This document shows positions 17,522 through 26,195 of a stretch of DNA of 64,000 nucleotides, piece by piece (positions within the stretch are counted from its first letter, which is position 1; each line of letters begins with the position of its first letter). Location of the stretch: assembly GCA_964648115.1 (NCBI GenBank), contig CAZYME010000006.1, positions 26,958-90,957 on the forward strand, written 5' to 3'. A program made the position numbers and the translations under genes. Source of the DNA: CAZYME01 sp964648115 (lineage in GTDB: Bacteria; Pseudomonadota; Gammaproteobacteria; Legionellales; Legionellaceae). The notes under the pieces were generated by a model. That model was not told the origin of the DNA and made no database searches. It saw only the letters and a list, made by a program, of their open reading frames with translations.

Positions 17522-18094
17522 ATGGCATATTCTAAACCCCACCATGATGCAGACTACGGAGTGCTCCGTGATCAAGTGTATCAGCTAGGGCAGAGCTTCA
17601 CGTTACTCCAAAAAAATGGGAGTCTAATTTATACTGACACAGCACAAAATTCCCTTTTATTCCAACATATACATGATTTATACAATAAGCTTCCGCGAGA
17701 TCCTTCTTGGGATGCAAGAGGATTGTGTAATATGCTCCACCTCTTTTTTGAGGCAATGGAGAATCCTTCCAAGGAAAGCTGTGCCAAGTTAAGTTCGGTT
17801 GCGAATAATTTGCAGGGGGCTCCTGATTACGTAACACAAATTTGTGTGGTGCTTGCTATTATTGCAGGGTTATTATTGTTCGTGATTCCTGGGCTGATAT
17901 TGAATGACGTATTAAGAAATACTTGGCGAGATAGTCAGCGCAGAGGTCTATCAAAGGCTGTGGATGACGTGAGTGCTGATATAAAAAATGCAGCTTCGAT
18001 TAGTGTTTTTGGTGTTTTCTCGCCAGCTGCCCCTACTGCAAACGCTCTACTGGATATTTCTAGTGCTGCAGCACCTAATAGCTCTCTTACATAA
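17522..18094 (+). CDS. Unrecognised membrane-anchored protein next to dotDCB
   Basis: A 190-residue protein that I do not recognise. The start is ATG 17522, preceded by GGAG with a 7-base gap; an upstream in-frame start at 17480 has no such site. About 105 soluble, mixed-charge residues with helical character come first, then one strong hydrophobic segment of ~22 residues (around VVLAIIAGLLLFVIPG), then a basic patch (NTWRDSQRRGLSK) and a C-terminal tail rich in Ala, Ser and Pro ending in NSSLT. It has its own promoter and faces rsmD. Position beside dotDCB, lack of a signal peptide, and a small-residue tail make it a possible Dot/Icm substrate or accessory protein; this is inference only. 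Confidence 0.7.
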   Translation: MAYSKPHHDADYGVLRDQVYQLGQSFTLLQKNGSLIYTDTAQNSLLFQHIHDLYNKLPRDPSWDARGLCNMLHLFFEAMENPSKESCAKLSSVANNLQGAPDYVTQICVVLAIIAGLLLFVIPGLILNDVLRNTWRDSQRRGLSKAVDDVSADIKNAASISVFGVFSPAAPTANALLDISSAAAPNSSLT

Positions 18095-18114
18095 AAAAAA
18101 AGAATAAAATATAT

Positions 18115-18136
18115 GGTTGGTGCCATCGGCCCAACC
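18115..18136. terminator. Hairpin between convergent genes (GGTTGG family)
   Basis: GGTTGGTGCC and GGCCCAACC (18115-18136) form a stem with one bulged T, between the 17522 gene and rsmD, which converge. It is short on flanking T-runs on the plus side, so termination is likely but not certain. Confidence 0.45.
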
Positions 18137-18151
18137 TACTTTGTGTACTTA

Positions 18152-18703
18152 TTAAGTCCTCAATTTCTTATACAACCCATAAACAATCTGCCCCGCACGT
18201 TTTAATTTTATTTGCTGCCAAATGGTTTGGTCTATTTCTACTTCGCAGGGGGATTCAATATAGAGTAAACCATTCGATTTCAGTAAAGAGGAGTTAGCCA
18301 GAATTTCGAGGCAAAGTGGTAAGTAATCTTTTGCAAAAGGAGGATCGAGAAACACTATGTCAAAAGGTTCGGTTGTTTCTTTTAAATATTTGCACGCATC
18401 CATTTTTTTAATGGTTAGATCGGGGGAGTTGAATGAAGCGGCGGCTTTTAAAAGGTTGTTAAAAACTTGGGGGCTTTGCTCTAGCAAGACTACATGTGCT
18501 GCTCCTCGTGAATGGGCTTCGAAACCAAGGGCTCCGCTGCCGGCAAAAGCGTCTAGGCAGCGGGCATCACGAATGTCGTGCATTAACCAGTTGAACAATG
18601 TTTCACGCACACGATCGGGGGTGGGGCGCAATCCCTCGCTATCAGGGAAATGTAGTTTTTTGCCTCGAAATTTCCCGCCAATAATTCGAATGGTTTGATT
18701 CAT
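18152..18703 (-). CDS. rsmD: 16S rRNA (guanine-966-N2)-methyltransferase RsmD
   Basis: RsmD methylates G966 of 16S rRNA during 30S assembly, using S-adenosylmethionine. The 183-residue product has the expected length, an RNA-contacting N-terminus (IIGGKFRGKKLHFP and LRPTPDRVRETLFNWL), the SAM-binding loop LDAFAGSGALGFEA and the catalytic FLDPPF. It is directly downstream of the two M16 protease genes (3-bp gap), the order common in gammaproteobacteria beside ftsYEX. Confidence 0.96.
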   Translation of the reverse strand: MNQTIRIIGGKFRGKKLHFPDSEGLRPTPDRVRETLFNWLMHDIRDARCLDAFAGSGALGFEAHSRGAAHVVLLEQSPQVFNNLLKAAASFNSPDLTIKKMDACKYLKETTEPFDIVFLDPPFAKDYLPLCLEILANSSLLKSNGLLYIESPCEVEIDQTIWQQIKLKRAGQIVYGLYKKLRT

Positions 18704-18706
18704 TTG

Positions 18707-20011
18707 TTATGTTTTCCCGACACATAGCTGAAGCAAGGTGTTGGGAGTTATAAGTTGCTGAAATGACTCTTGTATTTTCTCAGCGCTAACTTCATTAATA
18801 TGGTCAACATAAGTGCGTAAAAAATCATCTGGTAAGTGATAGAACGCTATTTTTAATAGCATGTCCGCAATACTTCGGTTACTGGCTAATGAAAGAGGGA
18901 AGCTACCGGTCAAATATTGCTTTGCTGCTAATAAGGTGCCCTCATCCGGTTTAGATTTCATGAAAGAAACCAGGGTTTCTCGGGTTAGGTCTATCGCTGT
19001 CTTGGTTTGGCTATTTTTAGTTGAAAAACTTATCAAAAAAGGGCCTCTACCTGGCATAGGGGAAAATTGGCTATATACGCCATATGTTAGCCCTCTTTTT
19101 TCACGTAATTCATCGGATAATTTAGAGACTAAAGCGCCGCCACCCAAAATATAATTTCCAACCATGAGGGGGAAGTAGTGGCTATCATGATGCGAGATAC
19201 CCAGTTGTCCTAAACGCAATATCGTTTGTGAAGAAGGGAAAGGGACTTCTACGTCCATTTCCTCGGTTAATGGTTGGGCCTCAGGAATTTTCGCGGCAGG
19301 GTGACCTTGGGGGAGATCTTTAGTAAGTTGTTCGGCTAATTGTTCAGCAGTAGGTTTATTAATGGCTCCCACGAGCACGATGACTGCATTACTGCTCACA
19401 AAAAATTGGTGATAAAAATTACGCACTTCTTCGATTTTTAGCATTTCAACGCTATTACGATCACCGATCACGGGATGTGCGTAGGGATGGTTTTTATAAA
19501 GGGCGCGAAAAAAAGTTTGATTTGCAACTTGATCAGGTGATTCTTGCGTTTGAGTAATGGCCATTAATAGTTGGTTTCTTTCTCTTGCGAAAGAATCCAT
19601 TGGAAAATCCGGGTGGTTGATAATTAATGTAAATATGTCGCTTGCTTTGGTGAGATTATCGGGGTTGGTTAATGTCTTCAGGTTGAAGATAACCATGTCT
19701 TGGTTGTTTGCTCTTTCATATTGGGCACCCGTATTTGCTAATTTTTCTGAGATAGCATTGGCCGTAAGACCGCCATTACCCTGGTTTAATAAACGAGTAG
19801 TTAATGTGCTGAGACCGGGTTTTTCATCGTCGTATGCTGAACCTGCAGCAAAAGCGACGCTAATATCCAGCATGGGGACTTCCATAGCTTGATAAAAAAC
19901 CACATGGGCCCCATTTTTGGTTTGCCATTGCATGGTTTCAAACGGCTTAGCAGCCCAGGCTGGGTCTATGGTGCACAATAAAAGACTGGCTAGTAGGGTA
20001 TATTTCTTCAT
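18707..20011 (-). CDS. M16-family protease-like protein, non-catalytic type
   Basis: A 434-residue periplasmic M16 (pitrilysin-like) protein with a signal peptide ending near AWAA. The fold-defining segments are present (FAAGSAYDDEKPGLSTLTTRLL, AIVVLVGA-type strand, GGGALVSKLSDELREKRGLTYGVYS), but the zinc-binding HxxEH is absent: the matching place reads GLSTLTTRLL. In this family such proteins pair with an active M16 subunit, and the R/Y motif REKRGLTYGVYS, used for substrate binding, is kept. It overlaps the active partner upstream by 4 bp, so the two are probably made together and act as a heterodimer on peptides or misfolded envelope proteins. Confidence 0.88.
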   Translation of the reverse strand: MKKYTLLASLLLCTIDPAWAAKPFETMQWQTKNGAHVVFYQAMEVPMLDISVAFAAGSAYDDEKPGLSTLTTRLLNQGNGGLTANAISEKLANTGAQYERANNQDMVIFNLKTLTNPDNLTKASDIFTLIINHPDFPMDSFARERNQLLMAITQTQESPDQVANQTFFRALYKNHPYAHPVIGDRNSVEMLKIEEVRNFYHQFFVSSNAVIVLVGAINKPTAEQLAEQLTKDLPQGHPAAKIPEAQPLTEEMDVEVPFPSSQTILRLGQLGISHHDSHYFPLMVGNYILGGGALVSKLSDELREKRGLTYGVYSQFSPMPGRGPFLISFSTKNSQTKTAIDLTRETLVSFMKSKPDEGTLLAAKQYLTGSFPLSLASNRSIADMLLKIAFYHLPDDFLRTYVDHINEVSAEKIQESFQQLITPNTLLQLCVGKT

Positions 20012-21366
20012 CGGTTTTTCCCCGAGTGGTTAGCTGATAAAACCTTGGCCGTACTATTCACAGGTTCCAATACAGCTTCTGTCATATTGTTTTCTTTAAA
20101 ATAGCGTTGCGCTGCTTCTTGTAGCTGTTGCGGAGTTACACTGTTGATTCGTTCCACATATTTTTCAGCCGTTTGCCAACCAAGCCCAACTGTTTCCAGC
20201 AAGCCTAGTTCCATGGCTTGACCAAATATAGAGTCTCTTTCAAACGTTTTTTGCGCAATGATCTGCGTTTTTACGCGTTGCAGCTCATCTTTGCTGACTG
20301 GTTGGTTTTTGAGAAGCTTTATTTCAGCAAGAATTTCTTTTTTGAGCTCCGCAATCGTATGGGATTGATTTGGCGTGCCGTAAAGGATGAATTGAGCTTG
20401 ATGGCGCGCATATAAGTTGTAATAGGTATCAACATCGCTTGCCACTTGCTTGCCGCGCACCAGATGAGTGGTGAAGCGCCCGCTGTCTCCAGCGTCAAGA
20501 ATGCCTGCTATGATTTCTAGGGCATAAGGATCGGCCGCAGTTTTTGTTGAGGCAGTTTTTACGGTAGGGGTGGTAAAGCCAAGCATCAGCATCGGCAATT
20601 GGGCAGGGGCATGCACAGTGACCGCTTTTTTACCTAGGCGCGGTGGCTCTAATTGTGGTTTGCGCGTTACTTGTGGGCGTTTTTTAAGATGGCCAAAATA
20701 TTTTTTGGCCAAGTTAAAAACGCTGTCTGCATTCACGTCGCCAACGACAACTAATACGGCATTGTTGGGTGCATAAAAACGATGGTACCACGTTCGGGCA
20801 TCTGTAACGTGCATTTGTTGTAGATCGCTCATCCAGCCTATGACGGGATGGTTATAAGGGGCTGTAAGATGCGCGGTAGCTAAAAAACGCTCAAAGGTTA
20901 ATGCTTGTGGGTTGTCATCTGTGCGTAATCGCCGCTCCTCTTGGATTACTTTGATTTCTTTACCGAACTCTTTTTCATCCAGTAACAAGTTTTGCATACG
21001 ATCAGCTTCAAGCTCAAAGGCAACGGCAAGGTGCGGAGCTGCGATTTTCTCATAGAAGGCTGTGTAGTCGTTGTTTGTCATCGCATTCTCTTGTCCGCCA
21101 AGAGACGCAATGGTTCTAGAAAAAGTACCTAAGGGATATTTTTTTGTACCCTTAAACATTAAATGTTCTAATGCATGGGAAACTCCAGTTAGCCCGCCTG
21201 GTTCATCAGCGGAGCCAACGTTGTACCAAATCATGGAGACAACAACGGGAGCTCGGTGATCTTCTTTTACAACAATTTTTAATCCATTGTCTGAGGTAAA
21301 TTGCCGTACCTGGCTGAACGATTGGCAGGAAAGCAATGTTAATATTGTCATTAACACAATGCGCAT
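20008..21366 (-). CDS. M16-family zinc protease, catalytic subunit
   Basis: A ~452-residue periplasmic zinc metalloprotease of the pitrilysin family. The inverted zinc motif HALEH is present near residue 65 with a downstream Glu (E in FELEADRMQNL), as expected for an active M16B enzyme. A signal peptide covers about residues 1-18. The start at 21366 is chosen because GAGGTG lies 6 bases upstream; an earlier in-frame codon at 21381 lacks this. It is followed by an HxxEH-less paralogue, and faces ftsY across a short gap. Confidence 0.9.
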   Translation of the reverse strand: MRIVLMTILTLLSCQSFSQVRQFTSDNGLKIVVKEDHRAPVVVSMIWYNVGSADEPGGLTGVSHALEHLMFKGTKKYPLGTFSRTIASLGGQENAMTNNDYTAFYEKIAAPHLAVAFELEADRMQNLLLDEKEFGKEIKVIQEERRLRTDDNPQALTFERFLATAHLTAPYNHPVIGWMSDLQQMHVTDARTWYHRFYAPNNAVLVVVGDVNADSVFNLAKKYFGHLKKRPQVTRKPQLEPPRLGKKAVTVHAPAQLPMLMLGFTTPTVKTASTKTAADPYALEIIAGILDAGDSGRFTTHLVRGKQVASDVDTYYNLYARHQAQFILYGTPNQSHTIAELKKEILAEIKLLKNQPVSKDELQRVKTQIIAQKTFERDSIFGQAMELGLLETVGLGWQTAEKYVERINSVTPQQLQEAAQRYFKENNMTEAVLEPVNSTAKVLSANHSGKNR

Positions 21367-21423
21367 GGCACACCTCATCAAAAAAAGTGATAGAATTTCA
21401 CATTTCCCCTACTTTGTATACTT

Positions 21424-22470
21424 ATGATCAAATGGTTTAAACGAAATCAAGATGCGCCCACCTCTGAAACCATGCCTGAGGAACCCGCAAATCTACCAAC
21501 CGAAGTTGAATTAAAAAGCACCGAAGAGGTTGCTGAGCAGGGAGGTTTGTTCACTCGATTTAAACGAGGCCTTAGTAAAACACGCCATCAACTCGGTGAT
21601 GGTATTGGTCGGTTGTTGCTTGGAAAAAAAGAAATCGATGCTCAATTGCTTGATGAGTTAGAGGTGCTATTGCTCAGTGCAGATTTGGGGATTGATACCA
21701 CAAAAGTTATTTTAGACCAGCTAAGCGACAGCTTAGCTCGCAAGCAGCTAGCTGATGGCGATGCTGTGTTTGCAGCGTTAAAAACGCGATTGCAAGCAAT
21801 GTTGATTAAGGAAGCGCCCCCTTTAACACTAACTACAGAGGATAAATCACCGTTTGTTATTCTTATGGTAGGTGTTAACGGAGCTGGAAAAACCACCACG
21901 ATTGGCAAGCTTGCGAAACTGTATCAGCAGCAGGGTAAAAAAGTAATGTTAGCAGCTGGCGATACATTTCGAGCGGCAGCAGTTGAGCAATTACAAGTGT
22001 GGGGGCAGCGTAACGAAATTGCAGTTATTGCTCAGCATACGGGAGCTGACAGTGCGTCTGTGATTTTTGATGCGGTACAGGCTGCGAAAGCTCGAGGAAT
22101 AGATGTGTTGATTGCAGATACAGCAGGGCGGTTGCACACCCAGGGTAATTTAATGGAGGAGTTGAAAAAAGTTAAGCGTGTGATACAAAAAATCGATGCG
22201 CATGCTCCTCACGAAACCATGTTAACTTTGGATGCTAGCATTGGCCAAAATGCGTTAAATCAGGCCCGTCAATTTCACGAAGCCATAGGTTTAACCGGGA
22301 TTACGATGACTAAACTTGATGGAACAGCCAAAGGCGGAATATTATTTGCCATTGCTAATGAATTAGATATACCATTTCGTTACATAGGCTTGGGTGAGGG
22401 AATTGACGATTTGCGACAGTTTGATGCGTCGCAATTTGTTGATGCAATATTCAATGATGATCACATTTAA
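21424..22470 (+). CDS. ftsY: Signal recognition particle receptor FtsY
   Basis: FtsY is the membrane-associated GTPase that docks the SRP with the SecYEG translocon. The 348-residue product has a short acidic A domain (~1-45), the four-helix N domain (~50-135) and the GTPase G domain with GVNGAGKTTTIGKLA, DTFRAAAVEQL, DTAGRLHTQ and TKLDGTAKGG. The A domain is much shorter than in E. coli (497 aa total). No strong ribosome site is seen; a TATACT sequence lies almost against the ATG. It begins the ftsY-ftsE-ftsX run and overlaps ftsE by 14 bp. Confidence 0.96.
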   Translation: MIKWFKRNQDAPTSETMPEEPANLPTEVELKSTEEVAEQGGLFTRFKRGLSKTRHQLGDGIGRLLLGKKEIDAQLLDELEVLLLSADLGIDTTKVILDQLSDSLARKQLADGDAVFAALKTRLQAMLIKEAPPLTLTTEDKSPFVILMVGVNGAGKTTTIGKLAKLYQQQGKKVMLAAGDTFRAAAVEQLQVWGQRNEIAVIAQHTGADSASVIFDAVQAAKARGIDVLIADTAGRLHTQGNLMEELKKVKRVIQKIDAHAPHETMLTLDASIGQNALNQARQFHEAIGLTGITMTKLDGTAKGGILFAIANELDIPFRYIGLGEGIDDLRQFDASQFVDAIFNDDHI

Positions 22471-23107
22471 TCAAGTCAGTAAACGTTATGCCGGTGGCTT
22501 TGAAGCCCTGAGCGAGGTTAATTTTTCTCTGGAAAAAGGCGAAATGGCTTTTCTTACCGGCCATTCAGGGGCGGGTAAAAGTACCTTACTTAAGCTCATC
22601 GCTATGTTAGAAAGGCCATCTACAGGCCAGATAATCGTCAATGGCGTCCATTTAAATCAACTCAAAAAACGTGATATCTCCAGTTATCGTGGTAGCTTAG
22701 GGATAACGTTCCAATCCCCGCATCTACTGAGTGATCGCACCGTTTTTGATAATGTCGCATTGCCGTTGCAAATTCAGGGTGTTGCTCCCCAGATGATAAC
22801 CAAACGTGTGCATGCCGCGCTCGATATGGTGGGTTTACTTAATAAAGCGAAAGTACAGCCTCCGCAGCTCTCTAGTGGTGAACAACAACGAGTAGGTATC
22901 GCGCGTGCAGTCGTACATAAACCGGCCCTTTTGTTAGCAGATGAGCCGACTGGGAATCTTGATCCTGGCTTGTCCGCGGAAGTTATGAAGCTATTTGCGC
23001 AATTTAACCAAGTGGGTGTGGCGGTGTTAGTAGCAACGCATGATTTAGCCTTGATTGCGGGTATGAGGCATCGTATCGTAATGTTGAAAGGCGGGCATAT
23101 ATGTTAA
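22457..23107 (+). CDS. ftsE: Cell-division ABC ATPase FtsE
   Basis: FtsE is the ATPase of the FtsEX complex, which activates amidases at the septum through EnvC-type partners. The ~216-residue product has Walker A GHSGAGKST, the signature LSSGEQQRV and Walker B LLADEPTGNLD. The frame is open from 22394, but the ATG at 22457 (or 22454) gives the normal MITFNQVSKRY N-terminus and is used; both lie inside the end of ftsY. It overlaps ftsX by 7 bp. The downstream target may include AmiB, coded at 3336-4715. Confidence 0.95.
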   Translation: MITFNQVSKRYAGGFEALSEVNFSLEKGEMAFLTGHSGAGKSTLLKLIAMLERPSTGQIIVNGVHLNQLKKRDISSYRGSLGITFQSPHLLSDRTVFDNVALPLQIQGVAPQMITKRVHAALDMVGLLNKAKVQPPQLSSGEQQRVGIARAVVHKPALLLADEPTGNLDPGLSAEVMKLFAQFNQVGVAVLVATHDLALIAGMRHRIVMLKGGHIC

Positions 23108-24027
23108 CTAAAGTACGAGCGTTGTTAGCCTATCACCTGCAAGCCGCATTAATGAGTTTCAACTCGCTTTATACTAAACCACTTGCGACGATGATGACGG
23201 TTTTGGTGATTGCTATCACTTTAGTTTTACCCGCGCTCTTTTGGGTGCTGAGCGATAATATGCATCAGCTAACCATAAAATGGCAGCATGGTGGCCATAT
23301 TTCACTCTATCTCAAATCGCCTCTTTCCGCAGCGGATGAGGCCGCTCTCTTATTACGCGTACAAAAGACGGCTGGTGTAGGTGATGCCACTTTAAAATCG
23401 TCTGCTGAAGGGCTTGCAGAGCTCCAGAAACAGGAAGGTATGCAAGATGTCATGCGTTATTTGCCGGAGAATCCTTTGCCAGCTGTTATTGAGGTGACTC
23501 CAGTGCTTGATGTGAGTACGCCGATAAAATTGGAGCATCTGAACGCGCAGCTAAAAGCTTATCCACAAGTGGAGCAAGCTAAACTCGATATACAATGGAT
23601 CAATCGCCTACAAGCCATTCTTGGCTTTATAGATTCTCTTGCTCAGGGGTTGATGATATTGCTGGCATTGGCAGTGATATTAATTATAGGTAACACCCTG
23701 CGCCTAGCTATCCATAACCGTCACGAAGAAATTCAGGTATTAAAATTGGTGGGCGCCAAAGACTCTTTTATTATTCGCCCTTTTTTATATTCAGGAATTT
23801 TGTATGGTTTGTTCGGCGCTATTTTTGCTGTGCTGTTAGTTAATATTTTCATGCTAAGCCTGACATTGGTCGTTAACCAACTCGCTGCTGCTTATGAAAT
23901 GCATTACTCTTTGATCGGCTTGTCTCTGCGACAAATATCTCTCCTCGTTTTAGCAGCGACTATTCTTGGTTGGCTAGGTGCTTGCCTGTCAGTTAAAAAA
24001 CAGCTCGCGAACATAGAGCCTCTTTGA
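23101..24027 (+). CDS. ftsX: Cell-division permease FtsX
   Basis: FtsX is the membrane subunit of FtsEX. The 308-residue product has the expected four membrane segments: one near residues 28-50, then after a periplasmic domain (~55-165) three more at about 175-200, 222-250 and 272-298. The cytoplasmic motif VLKLVGAKDSFIIRPFLYSG between the second and third is typical of FtsX. It ends the ftsYEX unit, and the promoter of rpoH follows right after the stop. Confidence 0.94.
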   Translation: MLTKVRALLAYHLQAALMSFNSLYTKPLATMMTVLVIAITLVLPALFWVLSDNMHQLTIKWQHGGHISLYLKSPLSAADEAALLLRVQKTAGVGDATLKSSAEGLAELQKQEGMQDVMRYLPENPLPAVIEVTPVLDVSTPIKLEHLNAQLKAYPQVEQAKLDIQWINRLQAILGFIDSLAQGLMILLALAVILIIGNTLRLAIHNRHEEIQVLKLVGAKDSFIIRPFLYSGILYGLFGAIFAVLLVNIFMLSLTLVVNQLAAAYEMHYSLIGLSLRQISLLVLAATILGWLGACLSVKKQLANIEPL

Positions 24028-24039
24028 GTCTTAAAGAAA

Positions 24040-24067
24040 TTCACAGCGCAAATAATTATGCTATAAT
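24040..24067 (+). promoter_or_regulatory. Sigma-70-type promoter of rpoH
   Basis: TTCACA (24040-24045) and a consensus TATAAT (24062-24067) are 16 bp apart, about 90 bp upstream of the rpoH start. The long leader that remains could carry RNA structure affecting translation, as known for rpoH in E. coli, but I did not establish one. Confidence 0.65.
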
Positions 24068-24157
24068 AGCTTGCCTGATATTGGGTTAAAGCAATTTTAA
24101 CCACAGTTTATAAGTTTTAATTTTACCTGTTATGTCGTTTATAACTGGAGAGGTAAC

Positions 24158-25021
24158 ATGAATCTGCAATTGCAGCTTTCAACAATGAACGTCCCCGTGG
24201 GCAGCCTTGATGCCTACATTTATCGTGTTAATCAAATCCCGATGCTTTCTGCTGAAGAAGAGCAAGATTGTGCTCAACGTTTTCGTGAAGAAGGTGATGT
24301 CGAGGGTGCTCGTCAGTTAGTCCTTGCTCATTTGCGCTACGTTGTTCGTGTAGCTCGTGGGTATTTGGGTTATGGCTTGGCGCTAAATGATTTGATACAA
24401 GAAGGCAATGTGGGTTTGATGAAGGCAGTTAAGCGCTTTGACCCTAAAATGGGCGTGCGTTTAGTGTCGTTTGCGGTGCATTGGATTAAAGCCGAAATCC
24501 ATGAGTTTGTTTTGCATAACTGGCGAATTGTTAAAATTGCCACAACAAAAGCGCAACGCAAATTATTTTTTAACATGCGTCAGATGAAAAAGCGTTTAGG
24601 TTGGCTTAGTCGAGAAGAGGTGGACGCGGTAGCGAATGATTTAGGCGTGAGCCGTGAAGAAGTTTTAGTAATGGAGCAACGCTTAAATGCTATGGATGCG
24701 CCCTATGATGGGGCAAACTCCGACGATGATGAGCAATCCTACAAAGCAGTTCCTGCCGGGTATTTGCATGATGTAAACAGTGATCCCGCTCACTTATTCG
24801 AGCAAGAGAATAGCGGTACTCAAAATCGCGAAAAACTGCATCTGGCGTTGGCGCGGTTAGATGAGCGTAGCCAAGATATTTTACAGCAACGCTGGTTGCT
24901 AGACGACAAAGCAGTGACGCTACACACCTTAGCCGAAAAATATGGTGTATCTGCAGAGCGCGTACGTCAACTAGAAAAAAACGCGATGAAAAAGCTGCGT
25001 GAATATATGGAAGAAGTTTAG
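24158..25021 (+). CDS. rpoH: RNA polymerase heat-shock sigma factor (sigma-32)
   Basis: RpoH directs RNA polymerase to heat-shock promoters. The 287-residue product has region 2 (LVLAHLRYVVRVARGYLGYGL, DLIQEGNVGLMKAVKRFDP, FAVHWIKAEIHEFVLHNWRIVK), the RpoH-specific QRKLFFNMR box just after region 2, region 3, and region 4 with the helix-turn-helix LAEKYGVSAERVRQLEKNAMKKLR. The start follows a good GGAGAGG site. It follows ftsX, the normal gammaproteobacterial order. Confidence 0.97.
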   Translation: MNLQLQLSTMNVPVGSLDAYIYRVNQIPMLSAEEEQDCAQRFREEGDVEGARQLVLAHLRYVVRVARGYLGYGLALNDLIQEGNVGLMKAVKRFDPKMGVRLVSFAVHWIKAEIHEFVLHNWRIVKIATTKAQRKLFFNMRQMKKRLGWLSREEVDAVANDLGVSREEVLVMEQRLNAMDAPYDGANSDDDEQSYKAVPAGYLHDVNSDPAHLFEQENSGTQNREKLHLALARLDERSQDILQQRWLLDDKAVTLHTLAEKYGVSAERVRQLEKNAMKKLREYMEEV

Positions 25022-25123
25022 TTTCTTATGATAACGATTGTAGCCTGGTTGCTTGCAACCGGGGTTTCGAATGTAGGGCTTTCCGTGAGAAACGGTTCCC
25101 CGGTTACGAAATAAACGGAGTAG

Positions 25124-25218
25124 ATCTAATGTAGCCCGTATGGAGCGAAGCGGAATGCGGGAATGGCCCCAGGTTTGATCCCCGCATTCCGCTTCGCTCC
25201 ATACGGGCTACATTAGAT
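25124..25218. repeat. 38-bp perfect inverted repeat, GTAGCCCGTATGGAGC family
   Basis: Arms at 25124-25161 and 25181-25218 are perfectly complementary over 38 bp with a 19-base loop. Single-arm or decayed relatives are at 48565-48597, 52725-52764 and 57591-57665. It lies between rpoH and the convergent CDF gene. The other part of this 259-bp gap (25041-25120) holds smaller GC-rich hairpins such as GGTTGC-TT-GCAACC and no gene. Confidence 0.9.
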
Positions 25219-25280
25219 GTAATCGTTCACGGAATTCACATACCCCGTGAACGGAGCTTACATTATTGCCTTAAACCTCG

Positions 25281-26195
25281 CTAAATCCAGCTTTCTTCAG
25301 CTGTAAAGGCCACGATTAGCCAACGCTGAGGGCTATCTCCGCCTACGACTTGTGTTATTTCACGGCGAATTTCATCCAGCGCTTCAATGCTTGAGATAGG
25401 GTAATTGGGGGGGACTACGATATGTATTTCAATAAATTGTGCACGACCTATTTTTGCTACGTAGCTTGAATAGGTTTTAAAACCCTGTCGTACCATTAAT
25501 GCATCCAAAAACTCTCTTATCTTTTTATCCAGCCCAAAAGGGGCAATAAGAAAGATATCACGCATCGCATCCCGTACTGCGGCCATGGGTACAAAAATCA
25601 AAAAAGCGGCAAGAACAGCGAGAATGAAAGGATCTACATAGGGAGTGAGGTAGCTATATTGTGTTTTTTCCATAAAGGTGGCAACACCAAAAGCAAGTAG
25701 AAGTGAGGAAGAAATGAAAGCAGAAATCAACCAGCTGTGGGTATCAAGTCGCAAAAACTCAGATTTCAGTTTAAGGTTTTTTTGTCGTATATAAACATAC
25801 ATCCCAATCGATAATACAGACGTCAATAAAGCAAAAATGACAGCCCAGTCAAAATTTAATTCGCGTCCGCCCGTCAATAAACTGTCGATGGCATTAATTA
25901 ATGCATACGCGCAAACTAAAATTAGAATCCCACCATTAAAAACTAGTACCATCGGCTCCACATGCCAATAACCATATTGGAAGCGGCTGTTGCCTTCGCT
26001 AGTTAAGAGACGTGTAACCATTAAAGCGAGTACTGACATAATCATGTCAACCACATTAAACATACCATCAAATATGATAGCCAATGAGCCTGAGAGCAGT
26101 CCAAATACAATGCCGGTTACTGCTAGTAGAAAGGTTACTGCTATCGATATTTTAAGAACACGTTGTTCGACAAGCTCTGCTATTTTGATGGTCAT
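25281..26195 (-). CDS. Cation diffusion facilitator family transporter
   Basis: A 304-residue inner-membrane protein of the CDF family, which exports divalent metals such as zinc, iron or manganese in exchange for protons. About six membrane segments are seen in the first 215 residues, with the FDGMFNVVDMIMSVLAL segment (metal-site helix 2, family pattern HxxxD replaced by FDxxxNxxD) and LRLDTHSWLISAFISS in helix 5. The C-terminal ~85 residues form the cytoplasmic dimer domain. The first metal-site residue differs from the usual His/Asp, so the metal is uncertain. Its start overlaps the RND pump gene by 4 bp, so it is the last gene of the efflux operon. Confidence 0.85.
   Translation of the reverse strand: MTIKIAELVEQRVLKISIAVTFLLAVTGIVFGLLSGSLAIIFDGMFNVVDMIMSVLALMVTRLLTSEGNSRFQYGYWHVEPMVLVFNGGILILVCAYALINAIDSLLTGGRELNFDWAVIFALLTSVLSIGMYVYIRQKNLKLKSEFLRLDTHSWLISAFISSSLLLAFGVATFMEKTQYSYLTPYVDPFILAVLAAFLIFVPMAAVRDAMRDIFLIAPFGLDKKIREFLDALMVRQGFKTYSSYVAKIGRAQFIEIHIVVPPNYPISSIEALDEIRREITQVVGGDSPQRWLIVAFTAEESWI

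Noticed and set aside
25124..25218. CRISPR-like repeats
   Set aside because: The repeated units are inverted and lie kilobases apart; there are no regularly spaced direct repeats and no cas genes.
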